The notes under the pieces are model-generated. The model did not search any database and had not been told where the DNA came from. It worked only from the letters and a program-made list of their open reading frames with translations. Position numbers and translations under genes: made by a program. A stretch of 64,000 bases of DNA from Aeromonas sp. RU39B (lineage in GTDB: Bacteria > Pseudomonadota > Gammaproteobacteria > Enterobacterales > Aeromonadaceae), in the NCBI RefSeq assembly GCF_900156095.1, contig NZ_FTMJ01000004.1, forward strand, positions 62,001 through 126,000, written 5' to 3'. Shown piece by piece: positions 39,263-46,778 of the stretch; within the stretch, counting starts at the first letter, position 1; each line of letters starts with the position of its first letter.

Positions 39263-39304
39263 GCTATAGTCGACATTACAGACAGTTGACTGCTACAGTA
39301 GACA
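39263..39304. promoter_or_regulatory. Imperfect direct repeat before the toxin gene
   Basis: GCTATAGTCGACA (39263-39275) and GCTACAGTAGACA (39292-39304) match at 11 of 13 positions, 29 bp apart, directly before the toxin start. This is plausible as the autoregulatory operator of the toxin-antitoxin unit. Confidence 0.45.
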
Positions 39305-39305
39305 C

Positions 39306-39871
39306 ATGAAAGAGATCTTCGAAACCAGTGTTTTCAGAAAGTGGCTTGGTAGCTTAAGAGACCGCCACGCAAGGGCCCGTATCATACAGCGGTTTGACCG
39401 CTTACAGGCTGGTAATCCGGGCGATAGTAAACCGATCGGAGAAGGTCTGTCGGAGCTGCGCATCGATTATGGCCCAGGATATCGCATGTTATAGGGCCTA
39501 TTGATATTTCGTCACAGCCGCGACATAGCCCGTTTTTCCGCATAACTAGGAACGAGAAGCGAAGTTTAGCGAGCTAAATGAGCTGCCGAGTGACGACGAG
39601 ATGCGGAAAAACGGGCCTGTCCCTGCGGGTTGTGCTGAAAATGCGCCCATCCGTTGTTGCTGGGCTTGTCAAGGGGGACTCCATTGTCTTCGCCCCGCGC
39701 CTAGTCTGGGCGCATTTGATGCGACAACGCGGTTTGTGCCGAAGCATCAACAGGCCCTATATGCAAAGAGGCCCTATCATCGTCGTACTGTTATGTGGTG
39801 GTGATAAGCATGATCAATCCCGAGACATTGAGATCGCGAAAGATCTCGCTCGGGCATGGAGGGACGAATGA
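39306..39871 (+). pseudogene. RelE/HigB-type toxin gene split by a 264-bp insertion
   Basis: The first 62 codons (MKEIFETSVFRKWLGSLRD... ending LRIDYGPGYRML) are the N-terminal two-thirds of a HigB/RelE-superfamily mRNA interferase-type toxin. The frame then meets a TAG formed at the edge of an inserted element. The missing C-terminus, QRGPIIVVLLCGGDKHDQSR followed by DIEIAKDLARAW, resumes after the element at 39760 and ends at the TGA 39869-39871. Deleting the element plus one TA restores a single frame with the 5-residue GYR-to-RG spacing usual in the family. The toxin is therefore inactivated, unless the 62-residue fragment has activity. Its end overlaps the antitoxin start. Confidence 0.85.
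39494..39757. mobile_element. 264-bp MITE-like element with about 30-bp inverted ends and TA duplication
   Basis: The ends GGGCCTATTGAT (39494-39505) and ATCAACAGGCCC (39746-39757) are inverted copies with one mismatch. The similarity extends to about 30 bp (39494-39522 against 39728-39757) with a few mismatches and one indel. Flanking bases are TA on both sides (39492-39493 and 39758-39759). Inside are two more perfect inverted repeats: 15 bp at 39529-39543/39601-39615 and 11 bp at 39639-39649/39707-39717. No transposase is encoded. TA duplication suggests mobilisation by an IS630/Tc1-mariner-type enzyme, which is inference. Confidence 0.8.
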
Positions 39872-40170
39872 TGAGTGACGCACAAGTAACGTTTAGCCGC
39901 TACGATGCAGCCGACTATCTACGCGATGAACAAGATATACAGGCTTATCTCGAGGCCGCGCTGGAAGATGGTGATCCGACCATGATCGCTGTGGCACTTG
40001 GCAACATTGCCCGTTCCCGTAATATCAGCCAACTTGCAAGGGATGCTCATATGAGTCGAGATGGGGTGTATAAAGCGCTGTCCGGCCAAGGTAATCCAAG
40101 CTTCTCAACCATTGTGAAGCTGGCAAATGCGTTGGGGTATAAAGTTAGTTTGACGCCAAAAATGATCTGA
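39871..40170 (+). CDS. HigA-like antitoxin of the split toxin gene
   Basis: This 99-residue protein resembles the probable addiction-module antidotes related to HigA. A DNA-binding helix-turn-helix occupies the C-terminal part (MIAVALGNIARSRNISQLAR, then DAHMSRDGVYKALSG and NPSFSTIVKLANALGYKVSL), and the N-terminus (FSRYDAADYLRDEQDIQAYL) is the partner-binding segment. ATG 39871 is preferred since GGAGGG (39858-39863) is 7 bases upstream. It overlaps the toxin stop (ATGATGA), the usual coupled arrangement. It is intact although its toxin is broken. Confidence 0.88.
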   Translation: MSDAQVTFSRYDAADYLRDEQDIQAYLEAALEDGDPTMIAVALGNIARSRNISQLARDAHMSRDGVYKALSGQGNPSFSTIVKLANALGYKVSLTPKMI

Positions 40171-40198
40171 GCATTTTTTTGCTAAAAAACGACATTGA

Positions 40199-40230
40199 GT
40201 AACCGCCCAAAACTGGGCGGTTTTCTTTTT
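40199..40230 (+). terminator. Terminator of the toxin-antitoxin unit
   Basis: AACCGCCC / GGGCGGTT stem with an AAAACT-type loop, followed by TTCTTTTT. Confidence 0.9.
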
Positions 40231-40351
40231 AGACCTATCCAACGACAACTTGTCTGACCAGATTGCAGGAATGCGGGTTACTGCCGGGAAATTGTGCAGC
40301 AACTGGTGTATCACGTAACCCTATGGCCGTGATGGCGACATGAGGTGATTC

Positions 40352-41038
40352 ATGAGATGGCAATGGTTAGGGGTGTTGCTGCTGCCCGCGTTGGGCTGGG
40401 CAGCCGAGCCCTGTTCTGTGCAAAGCAAGGTGGGGGACAGTTGCGATCTGCCCATCACGGCACTGCGGCCCACTCAGGGCGGTGTTGGCCTGCTACAGGT
40501 TGAAGATGAAGTGGCCAAACTGGGCAAGGCAACGCCCAAGCAGCTGGCCAAGATCATCAAGAAAAAGGAGATCCCCGTGGTGATCTCACCGGATCAGCAG
40601 TATTGGCTGGTGGATCGCCATCATTTGAGCCGCGCCCTGTGGCAACTGGGGGTGACCGAGGTGCGGGTACGGCTGGTGGGGCGCATCAAGGATCGCCACT
40701 GCTTCTGGCGTCAGATGCAGGACAACCACTGGGCCTGGTTGCAGGATCAGCAGGGCCGTCCGCTCGATCCTGCCGCGCTTCCTGCAGAGGTCTCGGCGCT
40801 GCCGGATTATCCTTATCGTTCCCTGGCCGGCATGCTGGAGGATGCGGGTTATATCGATAAGCCCTCTCCTGGCTACTTCTTCGAGTTCACCTGGGCAAAC
40901 TGGCTGGGGCAGAAGATGGCGTGGGCACCGGTGCAGCGGGACAATCTGGCGCAGATGCTATCGCGGGCACGCCGGTTGGCTTGCAGTCATGAGGCATCCG
41001 CCCTGCCCGGTTACCCCGGAAAATCGTGCCGTAAATAA
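40352..41038 (+). CDS. Exported ParB-like nuclease-fold protein
   Basis: The 228-residue product starts with a signal peptide (MRWQWLGVLLLPALGWAAEP), so it acts outside the cytoplasm. The mature protein matches the ParBc_2 type of ParB-like domain: an N-terminal LPITALRPTQGGVGLLQVED, then IPVVISPDQQYWLVDRHHLSRAL, where DRHH is the conserved DGHHR-like core. It also has a C-terminal YFFEFTWANWLGQKM block. These secreted proteins have no established role, and chromosome partition is excluded by the signal peptide. Two cysteines near the N-terminus and two near the C-terminus could form disulfides. Confidence 0.75.
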   Translation: MRWQWLGVLLLPALGWAAEPCSVQSKVGDSCDLPITALRPTQGGVGLLQVEDEVAKLGKATPKQLAKIIKKKEIPVVISPDQQYWLVDRHHLSRALWQLGVTEVRVRLVGRIKDRHCFWRQMQDNHWAWLQDQQGRPLDPAALPAEVSALPDYPYRSLAGMLEDAGYIDKPSPGYFFEFTWANWLGQKMAWAPVQRDNLAQMLSRARRLACSHEASALPGYPGKSCRK

Positions 41039-41117
41039 GAGTCCCTACAAATCCAGTTGTTGATATTAATTCTCATTTGTTGATCAATGGAGGCAGCGAG
41101 AGGAGGAGGGGAAGGCG

Positions 41118-41558
41118 ATGAATGTGGGTCATTGGCAGGAGTATATGCTGGGCGCCGAGCAGGCGCTGGATAAGGGCGCGTTTGGTAGCGCCGTGTGCCT
41201 CTATCAGCAGGCGCTCGAATTACTGCTGGAGGTGCCGCCAGCCGAAGTCGAGCTGGATGTGACCGAGCTGGCCACCATGCAGGTGGTGACCTGTCACCGC
41301 TTGGCGGGGTTTTGGCGGCATATGGAGGAGCCGAACTTCGAGTTGCGCTATCTCAAGCTGGCTTCGGAGCTGGTCACGGCACTGGTACCCCAGTGCCCGC
41401 ACCGCGATTGCGAGGCGCTGATTGATGAGCTGGGGTGCTGCCGCTCGGCGCTGCTCGCTTTTCTCAAGCGCCACCCCAATCCCGAGATTGCCCGTCTGAT
41501 CCAGACTCAGGACCGGGTACAGGGCTGCGAGCTGATCGGACGATTTCGCCTTAACTGA
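41118..41558 (+). CDS. Uncharacterised helical protein, possibly DUF2753
   Basis: This 146-residue cytosolic protein has a strong Shine-Dalgarno (AGGAGGAGGGG). The N-terminal half reads like a single TPR hairpin (YMLGAEQALDKGAFGSAVCL, YQQALELLLE). A Cys/His-containing middle follows (VVTCHRLAGFWR, QCPHRDCEALIDELGCC). Length and pattern fit the DUF2753 family of Vibrio and Aeromonas, but I am not certain. Its last 8 bases overlap the convergent enoyl-CoA hydratase gene. Confidence 0.6.
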   Translation: MNVGHWQEYMLGAEQALDKGAFGSAVCLYQQALELLLEVPPAEVELDVTELATMQVVTCHRLAGFWRHMEEPNFELRYLKLASELVTALVPQCPHRDCEALIDELGCCRSALLAFLKRHPNPEIARLIQTQDRVQGCELIGRFRLN

Positions 41559-42300
41559 GGCGGCCGAGTTTGCCGGCAATGCGGCTCTGGGCCTCTTCGC
41601 CCTGCAGGGCGACTGAAAATGCCCGCGCTTCCAGATTGATGGTGTAGTGCACCGCCTGCGCCAGCTCCTGTTTGAGCAGGGCCTTGCTCTGCTGTACGGC
41701 GCGTGGCGGTTGGGCGGCTAGCTCGGCGGCCAGTGTGGCTGCGGTTGCAAGCAGATCGTCACTTGCTACCACCCGGTTGGCGAGGCCCATCTGTTTGGCT
41801 TCCTCGGCGCTAAAGGGGCGCGATAGCAGCAACAGTTCACTGGCGCGCAGATGGCCGATGGCACGAGGCAGCAGTAGGCTGGAGGCAAATTCCGGCACCA
41901 GTCCCAGCGCCACAAACGGCAGGCAGAGGCGGGCGTTGTCAGCCAGACAGACCAGATCGCAGTGCAGCAGGATGGTGGTGCCAATGCCGACGGCCGCGCC
42001 GGCAACCGCGGCGATCACCGGTTTGGGAAACGAAGCCAGCTCGTGCAAGAACAGCAAGATAGGGTCATCGGGCTCAAGCGCGGTTTTACCGATAAAATCG
42101 GCCAGATCGTTGCCAGCCGTGAAGCATTGCTCATCCCCTTGCAGCAGCACGACATGAATGGCGTCGTCATGCTTCGCCTGTTGCAGCGCCTCGGTTAATG
42201 CCTGATACATGGCAGTATTGAGGGCGTTACGCTTGTCCGGCCGGTTAAAACGCAGGGTTAATACCGACTCACTCACACTCGCGCCGATAACTTGCTCCAT
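41551..42300 (-). CDS. Enoyl-CoA hydratase/isomerase family protein
   Basis: This is a 249-residue crotonase-fold protein that hydrates or isomerises acyl-CoA thioesters. The oxyanion-hole segments are QCFTAGNDLADF and AVAGAAVGIGTT, with LVPEFASSLLLPRAIG carrying one candidate catalytic glutamate. The short size and NDLADF segment favour a stand-alone hydratase/isomerase similar to the PaaG/CaiD group. The exact substrate is unknown. AGGAG lies 6 bases upstream of the ATG. Confidence 0.88.
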   Translation of the reverse strand: MEQVIGASVSESVLTLRFNRPDKRNALNTAMYQALTEALQQAKHDDAIHVVLLQGDEQCFTAGNDLADFIGKTALEPDDPILLFLHELASFPKPVIAAVAGAAVGIGTTILLHCDLVCLADNARLCLPFVALGLVPEFASSLLLPRAIGHLRASELLLLSRPFSAEEAKQMGLANRVVASDDLLATAATLAAELAAQPPRAVQQSKALLKQELAQAVHYTINLEARAFSVALQGEEAQSRIAGKLGRLS

Positions 42301-42386
42301 CTCTCACTCCTAGTATCCGCTGGCTGAACCGAGCTTCCCCTTGGGGTAACCTTTTTTGTTAACAATATCATAAAAGGATCCCAACC

Positions 42387-42830
42387 ATGTTCAAACGATC
42401 GTTTTGCTCCGTATTGTTGTTGGCATGCACGGCACCGGCCATGGCCCAGGTGTCTGCCGAGATGGGACAAGTGCGGCTGATGCCGCCGGGGGCACCCAAC
42501 ACGGCGGCCTTTATGACCCTGCATAACAATGCCGACACAGCGGTTAAGCTGGTGGCGGCCAGCTCGGCGCTGACGCCGACGGTCGAGCTGCACACCCATA
42601 TCAATGACAACGGCGTGATGCGCATGCGGCAGGTGGAGTCCATCGAGGTGCCGGCCAAGGGCTCGGTCGTATTGCAACCGGGCGGGTTGCATCTGATGTT
42701 TATTGGGCTTAAGGCCAGTTTGAGCGCCGGGCAGCAGGTGCCGCTGACACTGCATTTTGATGATGGGGAAAACCTGACGCTGACCTTACCGGTCAAAGAG
42801 ATCATGCCGATGCAGGGTCAGATGAAATGA
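42387..42830 (+). CDS. Periplasmic copper chaperone PCu(A)C
   Basis: PCu(A)C proteins deliver Cu(I) to cytochrome c oxidase in the periplasm. The 147-residue product has a signal peptide (FCSVLLLACTAPAMA) and the copper motif H-(M)x10MxxHxM in the form ELHTHINDNGVMRMR ... GGLHLMFIGL. A second Met pair (MPMQGQM) closes the protein. AAGGA lies 7 bases before the ATG. No sco or cox gene is adjacent. Confidence 0.9.
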   Translation: MFKRSFCSVLLLACTAPAMAQVSAEMGQVRLMPPGAPNTAAFMTLHNNADTAVKLVAASSALTPTVELHTHINDNGVMRMRQVESIEVPAKGSVVLQPGGLHLMFIGLKASLSAGQQVPLTLHFDDGENLTLTLPVKEIMPMQGQMK

Positions 42831-42925
42831 CATTTCTTGTCGTGCGCTGAGTTTTTGCGATGAGGAATTTGTTGCAGGTGAGTACAATACCGGTCTTTCC
42901 AGTGCATTAAATGGAGTGACACCCG

Positions 42926-43576
42926 ATGAAGAAGACCCTGTTGGCCGGTTGCGTACTGGCTCTGTGCAGCTCTGCTGCCATGGCTGCCAATGACTGGCAT
43001 TTTGCCGCTGGCTCCGACCTGTGGCATGCCCAGGGAAGTGGCGACATCAACAGTGTGAACCCGAGCTACGACAACAACTACAACTGGAGCGGTTACGCCC
43101 TGTTGGAGCATGGCATTCTGGTGCTGCCGAACATCAAGTTCGAGCTGGCTAACCTGGATACCTCCGGTGGCTCGTTCAACAATGATCTGCTCACCTACAA
43201 CATGGATTTCTACTATCGCGTCTTCAACAACGACCTGTTCAACATCGATCTTGGTGCTGCCGGTCGTCGTTACGATGGTGAATTCCGTTATCACGGTACC
43301 GATCGCAGCTACACCAAGGACTCCGTCCTGGCCTATGCCGCTGCCGAACTGCGCATTCCGAGCACCAGCCTGAGCGTGTTTGGTGATGCTCATGCCAGCA
43401 GCTGGGGTAGCGACAAGACCAACGATTACCGCTTCGGCGCCGCTTACAAGCTGCCGACCATGCCGCTCAAGGTGCATGCCGGCTGGCGTGAGGTGAATCT
43501 GGATCTGAACCACGCTGGCGTGGATGCCAACCAGAACATCGATGGCTGGTTTGTCGGCGGTGAGATGAGCTTCTAA
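42926..43576 (+). CDS. Outer-membrane beta-barrel protein (TIGR04219-like)
   Basis: This 216-residue protein has a signal peptide (LAGCVLALCSSAAMA) and alternating aromatic/polar strands ending in Phe (WFVGGEMSF), as in outer-membrane barrels. Strand motifs such as FELANLDTSGGSF and YRFGAAYKLPT recur through the length. It resembles the TIGR04219 group of small barrels; the function of that group is unknown. Codon use is biased as in well-expressed genes. Confidence 0.8.
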   Translation: MKKTLLAGCVLALCSSAAMAANDWHFAAGSDLWHAQGSGDINSVNPSYDNNYNWSGYALLEHGILVLPNIKFELANLDTSGGSFNNDLLTYNMDFYYRVFNNDLFNIDLGAAGRRYDGEFRYHGTDRSYTKDSVLAYAAAELRIPSTSLSVFGDAHASSWGSDKTNDYRFGAAYKLPTMPLKVHAGWREVNLDLNHAGVDANQNIDGWFVGGEMSF

Positions 43577-43597
43577 GGCTCACTGCATGATATGTGT

Positions 43598-43628
43598 CAG
43601 CGCCTCCTTCGGGAGGCGCTGCTGTTTT
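43598..43628 (+). terminator. Terminator of the beta-barrel gene
   Basis: CAGCGCCTCC / GGAGGCGCTG stem with a TTCG tetraloop, followed by CTGTTTTC. It also lies at the end of rlmA on the other strand. Confidence 0.87.
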
Positions 43629-44431
43629 CAATCCTTGGCGCGTTGCCAGAGCGAGATCAGGTAGTCGTGCTCGAGACGAGGCTCGCCCTCTTGCAGATAG
43701 TCGTGCCGGCTCTGGTTGCTGGCGCGCCAGGCCAGCGGACTGATGGCTAGCATCAACTCGCGCTCGCTGCGATCAAGCGTTACCTCAAAGTGACAGCGCT
43801 GCTGCACCCGATTTTCCAGCTCGTCCAGCTTGGGCCAGAGCGGGGGATGCTCTTTGGCATCCGGATTGATATGGCTGCGTAGTTGCCAGTGGTGGCGTGG
43901 CCCCTGTGAAATCAGGATCAGCAGACCGCCGGGCGCCAGCAGGGTGGGCAGCTCTGTTAACTTGGTCTTGTTGTCGACTTCGCGCAGCAGCGCCATCGCA
44001 GAGCCCGCCTGCAGCGGCGCCTGCTTGGGGTCAGCCAGCACAAACATCGCCTCGGGCTGCGCCTTGGCGGCGGCAAACACCGCATTGCGCGCTCGCTCGA
44101 TACCGGCGTAGTGCCAGTCACTGCGCCGCGCGGCCAGTGCGCGGCAGAGATATCCCTCACCGGCACCGAGCACAATCAATTCGCCACGTTCTGCTGGCAG
44201 CAGGGCCGCCAGTGCATCGGCCAGCGGATTGAGCGCACCTTGCTCTAGCCAGTGGCGGCGTGACCGCATCAGGGCGCGGCTCTCCCCTTCGCTCGGCGGA
44301 TGCTTGCCGGGGATCAGATCCAGATATCCTTCCGGCGCCCGATCAAAGTGATGTTTCTTATCGCAATAGGCGCCGCCGGAGGCCTCGTGGCGGTGCAGGG
44401 GAAGACGGCAAAACGGGCAACTGAGGTGCAT
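43628..44431 (-). CDS. rlmA: 23S rRNA (guanine-745-N1)-methyltransferase-like protein
   Basis: RlmA methylates G745 of 23S rRNA. The 267-residue protein begins with a zinc finger (CPFCRLPL ... YCDKKHHFDRAPEGYLDLIP) and then a class I SAM-dependent methyltransferase domain with motif I LIVLGAGEGYLCRAL. The C-terminal PLAWRAS region also matches E. coli RlmA. Motif I lacks the usual GCGxG form (GAGEG), but this is within family variation. It lies downstream of crp on the same strand. Confidence 0.88.
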   Translation of the reverse strand: MHLSCPFCRLPLHRHEASGGAYCDKKHHFDRAPEGYLDLIPGKHPPSEGESRALMRSRRHWLEQGALNPLADALAALLPAERGELIVLGAGEGYLCRALAARRSDWHYAGIERARNAVFAAAKAQPEAMFVLADPKQAPLQAGSAMALLREVDNKTKLTELPTLLAPGGLLILISQGPRHHWQLRSHINPDAKEHPPLWPKLDELENRVQQRCHFEVTLDRSERELMLAISPLAWRASNQSRHDYLQEGEPRLEHDYLISLWQRAKD

Positions 44432-44464
44432 GAGTACTCCGGATAATCTGGCTGGCAGCCATAA

Positions 44465-44494
44465 ACAAAAAGGCTGCCCGAGGAAGGCAGCCTT
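44465..44494 (-). terminator. Terminator of crp
   Basis: AAGGCTGCC / GGCAGCCTT stem followed on the minus strand by TTTTTGTTT. Confidence 0.88.
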
Positions 44495-44511
44495 GCAGAC
44501 ATCGGGCGGGA

Positions 44512-45150
44512 TCAGCGAGTGCCGAATACCACGATGGTTTTGCCGTGGGCAGAGATCAGGTTCTGCTCTTCCAGCATCTTCAGGATACGGCCTACGGTTT
44601 CCCGCGAGCAGCCGACGATCTGACCAATTTCCTGACGGGTGATCTTGATCTGCATGCCGTCCGGGTGGGTCATGGCGTCGGGTTGACGAGCCAGGTTCAG
44701 CAGGGTCTGAGCGATACGACCGGTCACGTCGAGGAACGCGAGGTTACCGACCTTCTGACTGGTGTGCTGCAGGCGAGTGGCCATCTGGCCAGAGAGGCGC
44801 ATCAGGATTTCCGGGTTAACCTGGATCAGCTGGCGGAACTTCTTGTAAGAGATTTCAGCCACTTCACAGGAGCCCTTGGCACGAACCCAAGCGGTCCGCT
44901 CCGGATTCTCGTTCTCCTCAAACAGGCCCATTTCACCGATGAAATCGCCCTGGTTGAGATAGGAGAGGATCATCTCCTTGCCCTCGTCATCCTTGATCAG
45001 CACGGCGACAGTGCCTTTGACGATATAGTAGAGGGTTTCAGCCTTTTCGCCTGCATGGATCAGGGTGCTTTTGGCCGGATACTTGTGAATATGGCAATGC
45101 GACAGGAACCATTCGAGAGTGGGGTCGCTTTGCGGTTTGCCAATAGCCAT
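44512..45150 (-). CDS. crp: cAMP receptor protein
   Basis: CRP is the global cAMP-dependent regulator of carbon use and virulence in enteric-type bacteria. The 212-residue product is almost identical to E. coli CRP. The cAMP pocket is [14 protein letters not shown] and AWVRAK, and the DNA-recognition helix is [20 protein letters not shown] placed the start at 45150 ([15 protein letters not shown]) with GAGGAA 6 bases upstream; the frame open to 45462 is an accidental extension of 104 codons. It is divergent from yhfA, as in E. coli. Confidence 0.98.
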   Translation of the reverse strand: MAIGKPQSDPTLEWFLSHCHIHKYPAKSTLIHAGEKAETLYYIVKGTVAVLIKDDEGKEMILSYLNQGDFIGEMGLFEENENPERTAWVRAKGSCEVAEISYKKFRQLIQVNPEILMRLSGQMATRLQHTSQKVGNLAFLDVTGRIAQTLLNLARQPDAMTHPDGMQIKITRQEIGQIVGCSRETVGRILKMLEEQNLISAHGKTIVVFGTR

Positions 45151-45430
45151 GAGTCTTCCTCTGTTGATTAAAAGGACATCGTGGTCCGGGCAGGCTGCCA
45201 GCCCTGCCATTTCCTTGTCATTATTCAGTCGCAGTAGCATAAGAGCCTTTGCCGGTGCTGACAAGGCCATAACCGGAGTCGGCTGCATCTGCTTTAACTG
45301 GAAAACCCATTCTAGGGACTTCACTTGCCAGCTGTGTTGATTTTGATCTATTTCCTTGTCGCAAAAGCCCTTTGTGTTGAGCAGTGATATCCTAGGTCGG
45401 GCATCTTGTATGAATGAATGGAGAAAACCG
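45151..45430. other. crp-yhfA divergent intergenic region
   Basis: These 280 bp hold the two divergent promoters. I found no clear CRP palindrome, although GTGTTGATTTTGATC near 45333 is faintly similar, and no other gene. Confidence 0.4.
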
Positions 45431-45835
45431 ATGAGAGCAGAAGTAGCCTGGGTAGATGGCATGAAGTTTGTGGGCCAGAGTGACTCCGGTCATCAGATCG
45501 TGATGGACGGCGCCAACCCGGGTGAGGGGCCGAGTCCGATGGAGATGGTGTTGATGGCCATTGGCGGCTGCAGCTCCATCGACGTGGTTTCGATTCTCGA
45601 AAAGGGGCGCCAGGCAGTGACCGGTTGCAAGGTCGATATCCAGACCGAGCGAGCTGAAACGGCGCCACGGGTGTTCAAGAAGATCCACCTGCACTATGTC
45701 GTGACCGGCAGTGATCTGGCTGACAAGCAGGTGGCGCGAGCAGTAGAGCTGTCGATGGAGAAATACTGCTCGGTATCCCTGATGCTGGAGAAGGCGGTTG
45801 AGATCAGTTACAGCCATGAGGTGGTAGCCGCCTGA
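45431..45835 (+). CDS. yhfA: OsmC-family protein YhfA
   Basis: This is a 134-residue OsmC-fold protein of the thiol-dependent peroxidase superfamily. The length and sequence follow E. coli YhfA closely: VKW-type [39 protein letters not shown] with the first active cysteine, and [15 protein letters not shown] with the second. The start at 45431 gives exactly the E. coli length; the longer frame begins at 45356. Its role in peroxide reduction is inferred from the family. Confidence 0.93.
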   Translation: MRAEVAWVDGMKFVGQSDSGHQIVMDGANPGEGPSPMEMVLMAIGGCSSIDVVSILEKGRQAVTGCKVDIQTERAETAPRVFKKIHLHYVVTGSDLADKQVARAVELSMEKYCSVSLMLEKAVEISYSHEVVAA

Positions 45836-45868
45836 GGTCGTCATTCCCACGACAAGAAGGAAATGCCA

Positions 45869-46168
45869 ATGAAAAACCTGTTTTCTGTTGTTTTGCCTCT
45901 GTTGCTGCTGGCTGCCTGCAGCAGTCCACAGCCGACTCACTATGAGTACAGCCAGTACCAGTGTGGTGACAAGGTCCTCGATGTGACGTCAGACCCGCAA
46001 GCCGATACGGTGCAATTTGAACTGGGCGGCATCTGGTACAAGTTGCTGCGTGTGGATGCTAGCGATGGTGCCAAGTACGCCTTTGGTGACACCAGCTTCT
46101 GGCGACAAGACAAGCAGGCCAAGGTGGCACAAAAAGAGGCTACCTTGCTTACCTGTCAGCAGAAATGA
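45869..46168 (+). CDS. MliC-like lysozyme inhibitor lipoprotein
   Basis: The product has 99 residues with a lipobox (LLLAACSS), so it is a lipoprotein. The mature domain has the MliC/PliC pattern: YQCGDKVLDV, a central DTVQFELGGIWYKLLRV, SGAKY-like DGAKYAFGDTSFWRQDKQAKV and a terminal cysteine (LLTCQQK) that pairs with the first. Such proteins inhibit c-type lysozyme at the cell surface. ATG 45869 has AAGGAA at suitable spacing; ATG 45863 is too close to it. Confidence 0.82.
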   Translation: MKNLFSVVLPLLLLAACSSPQPTHYEYSQYQCGDKVLDVTSDPQADTVQFELGGIWYKLLRVDASDGAKYAFGDTSFWRQDKQAKVAQKEATLLTCQQK

Positions 46169-46213
46169 TGGCTTTTGTCGTGTGAGCGCGTCAGGCAGCC
46201 TGCCTGCCCGCAA

Positions 46214-46248
46214 TCAGTGGCCTGCTGGATGCAGGCCACTGTTGTTTC
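46214..46248 (+). terminator. Terminator of the mliC-like gene
   Basis: CAGTGGCCTGC / GCAGGCCACTG perfect 11-bp stem with a 5-base loop, then TTGTTTC. It lies between two convergent genes. Confidence 0.87.
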
Positions 46249-46253
46249 AGGCT

Positions 46254-46766
46254 TTAGCGCGGCAGCGTGGCCAGCATGCGGGCGATCCAGGTTTGGCTTA
46301 ATTGCTGGCGGGTCGCATCGTCTACTTCCCCTTCCGGCTGTAGCGCCAATGTGGCACGCCACACGACCCGATTAAGATGCGGGTCGAGCAGCACCAACGC
46401 CAGCACGCCGTCATCCTCTGCGCGCTTTGGCACTGAGATATGCAGGCGCTCGGCCATCAATGCGTCATCTTGATCCTTGGGGCCCAGCATCCCGACCGCG
46501 ACCACCAGATTGGCATCATGAACTGTCGCCGGTTGCCACCCTTTGCGCTGTAACTCACTGCCGACCGCGCTCAGCACCGGCTCAAACCAGGCTTCAACCT
46601 CGTCGCTGGCAAACTGGTACTGCTCGTCGAGGGCATAGTGCACTGGCGCGGCGTAAGGCCAGCTCGCGCTGGCACTAACGCTTAGGTCACCCGCCTTAGG
46701 GGTGGACGAAAAAGAGCAGCCACCCAGCCACAGGGGCAGCAGAGCACAGAGCAACGCTTTGACCAT
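46254..46766 (-). CDS. DUF4136-type lipoprotein
   Basis: This 170-residue lipoprotein has the lipobox LWLGGCSF. The mature domain shows the DUF4136 layout: Y-rich strand YQFASDEVEAWFEPVLSAV, then LQRKGWQPATVHDANLVVAVGM and a C-terminal WRATLALQPEGEVDDATRQQ, resembling the rule that each such protein contributes a small alpha/beta domain on the envelope. The function is unknown. CGGAGG precedes the ATG. Confidence 0.75.
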   Translation of the reverse strand: MVKALLCALLPLWLGGCSFSSTPKAGDLSVSASASWPYAAPVHYALDEQYQFASDEVEAWFEPVLSAVGSELQRKGWQPATVHDANLVVAVGMLGPKDQDDALMAERLHISVPKRAEDDGVLALVLLDPHLNRVVWRATLALQPEGEVDDATRQQLSQTWIARMLATLPR

Positions 46767-46778
46767 AACACCTCCGAA

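Noticed and set aside
39578-39871. 97-codon ORF running from the inserted element into the toxin remnant
   Set aside because: Its first 60 or so codons are element sequence with inverted repeats. Only the last part is toxin, so it is a chimaera without its own start signal.
44512-45462. Extended 316-codon version of CRP
   Set aside because: The first 104 codons cover the crp-yhfA promoter region and have no CRP similarity. The internal ATG at 45150 has a good ribosome site and gives the known length.
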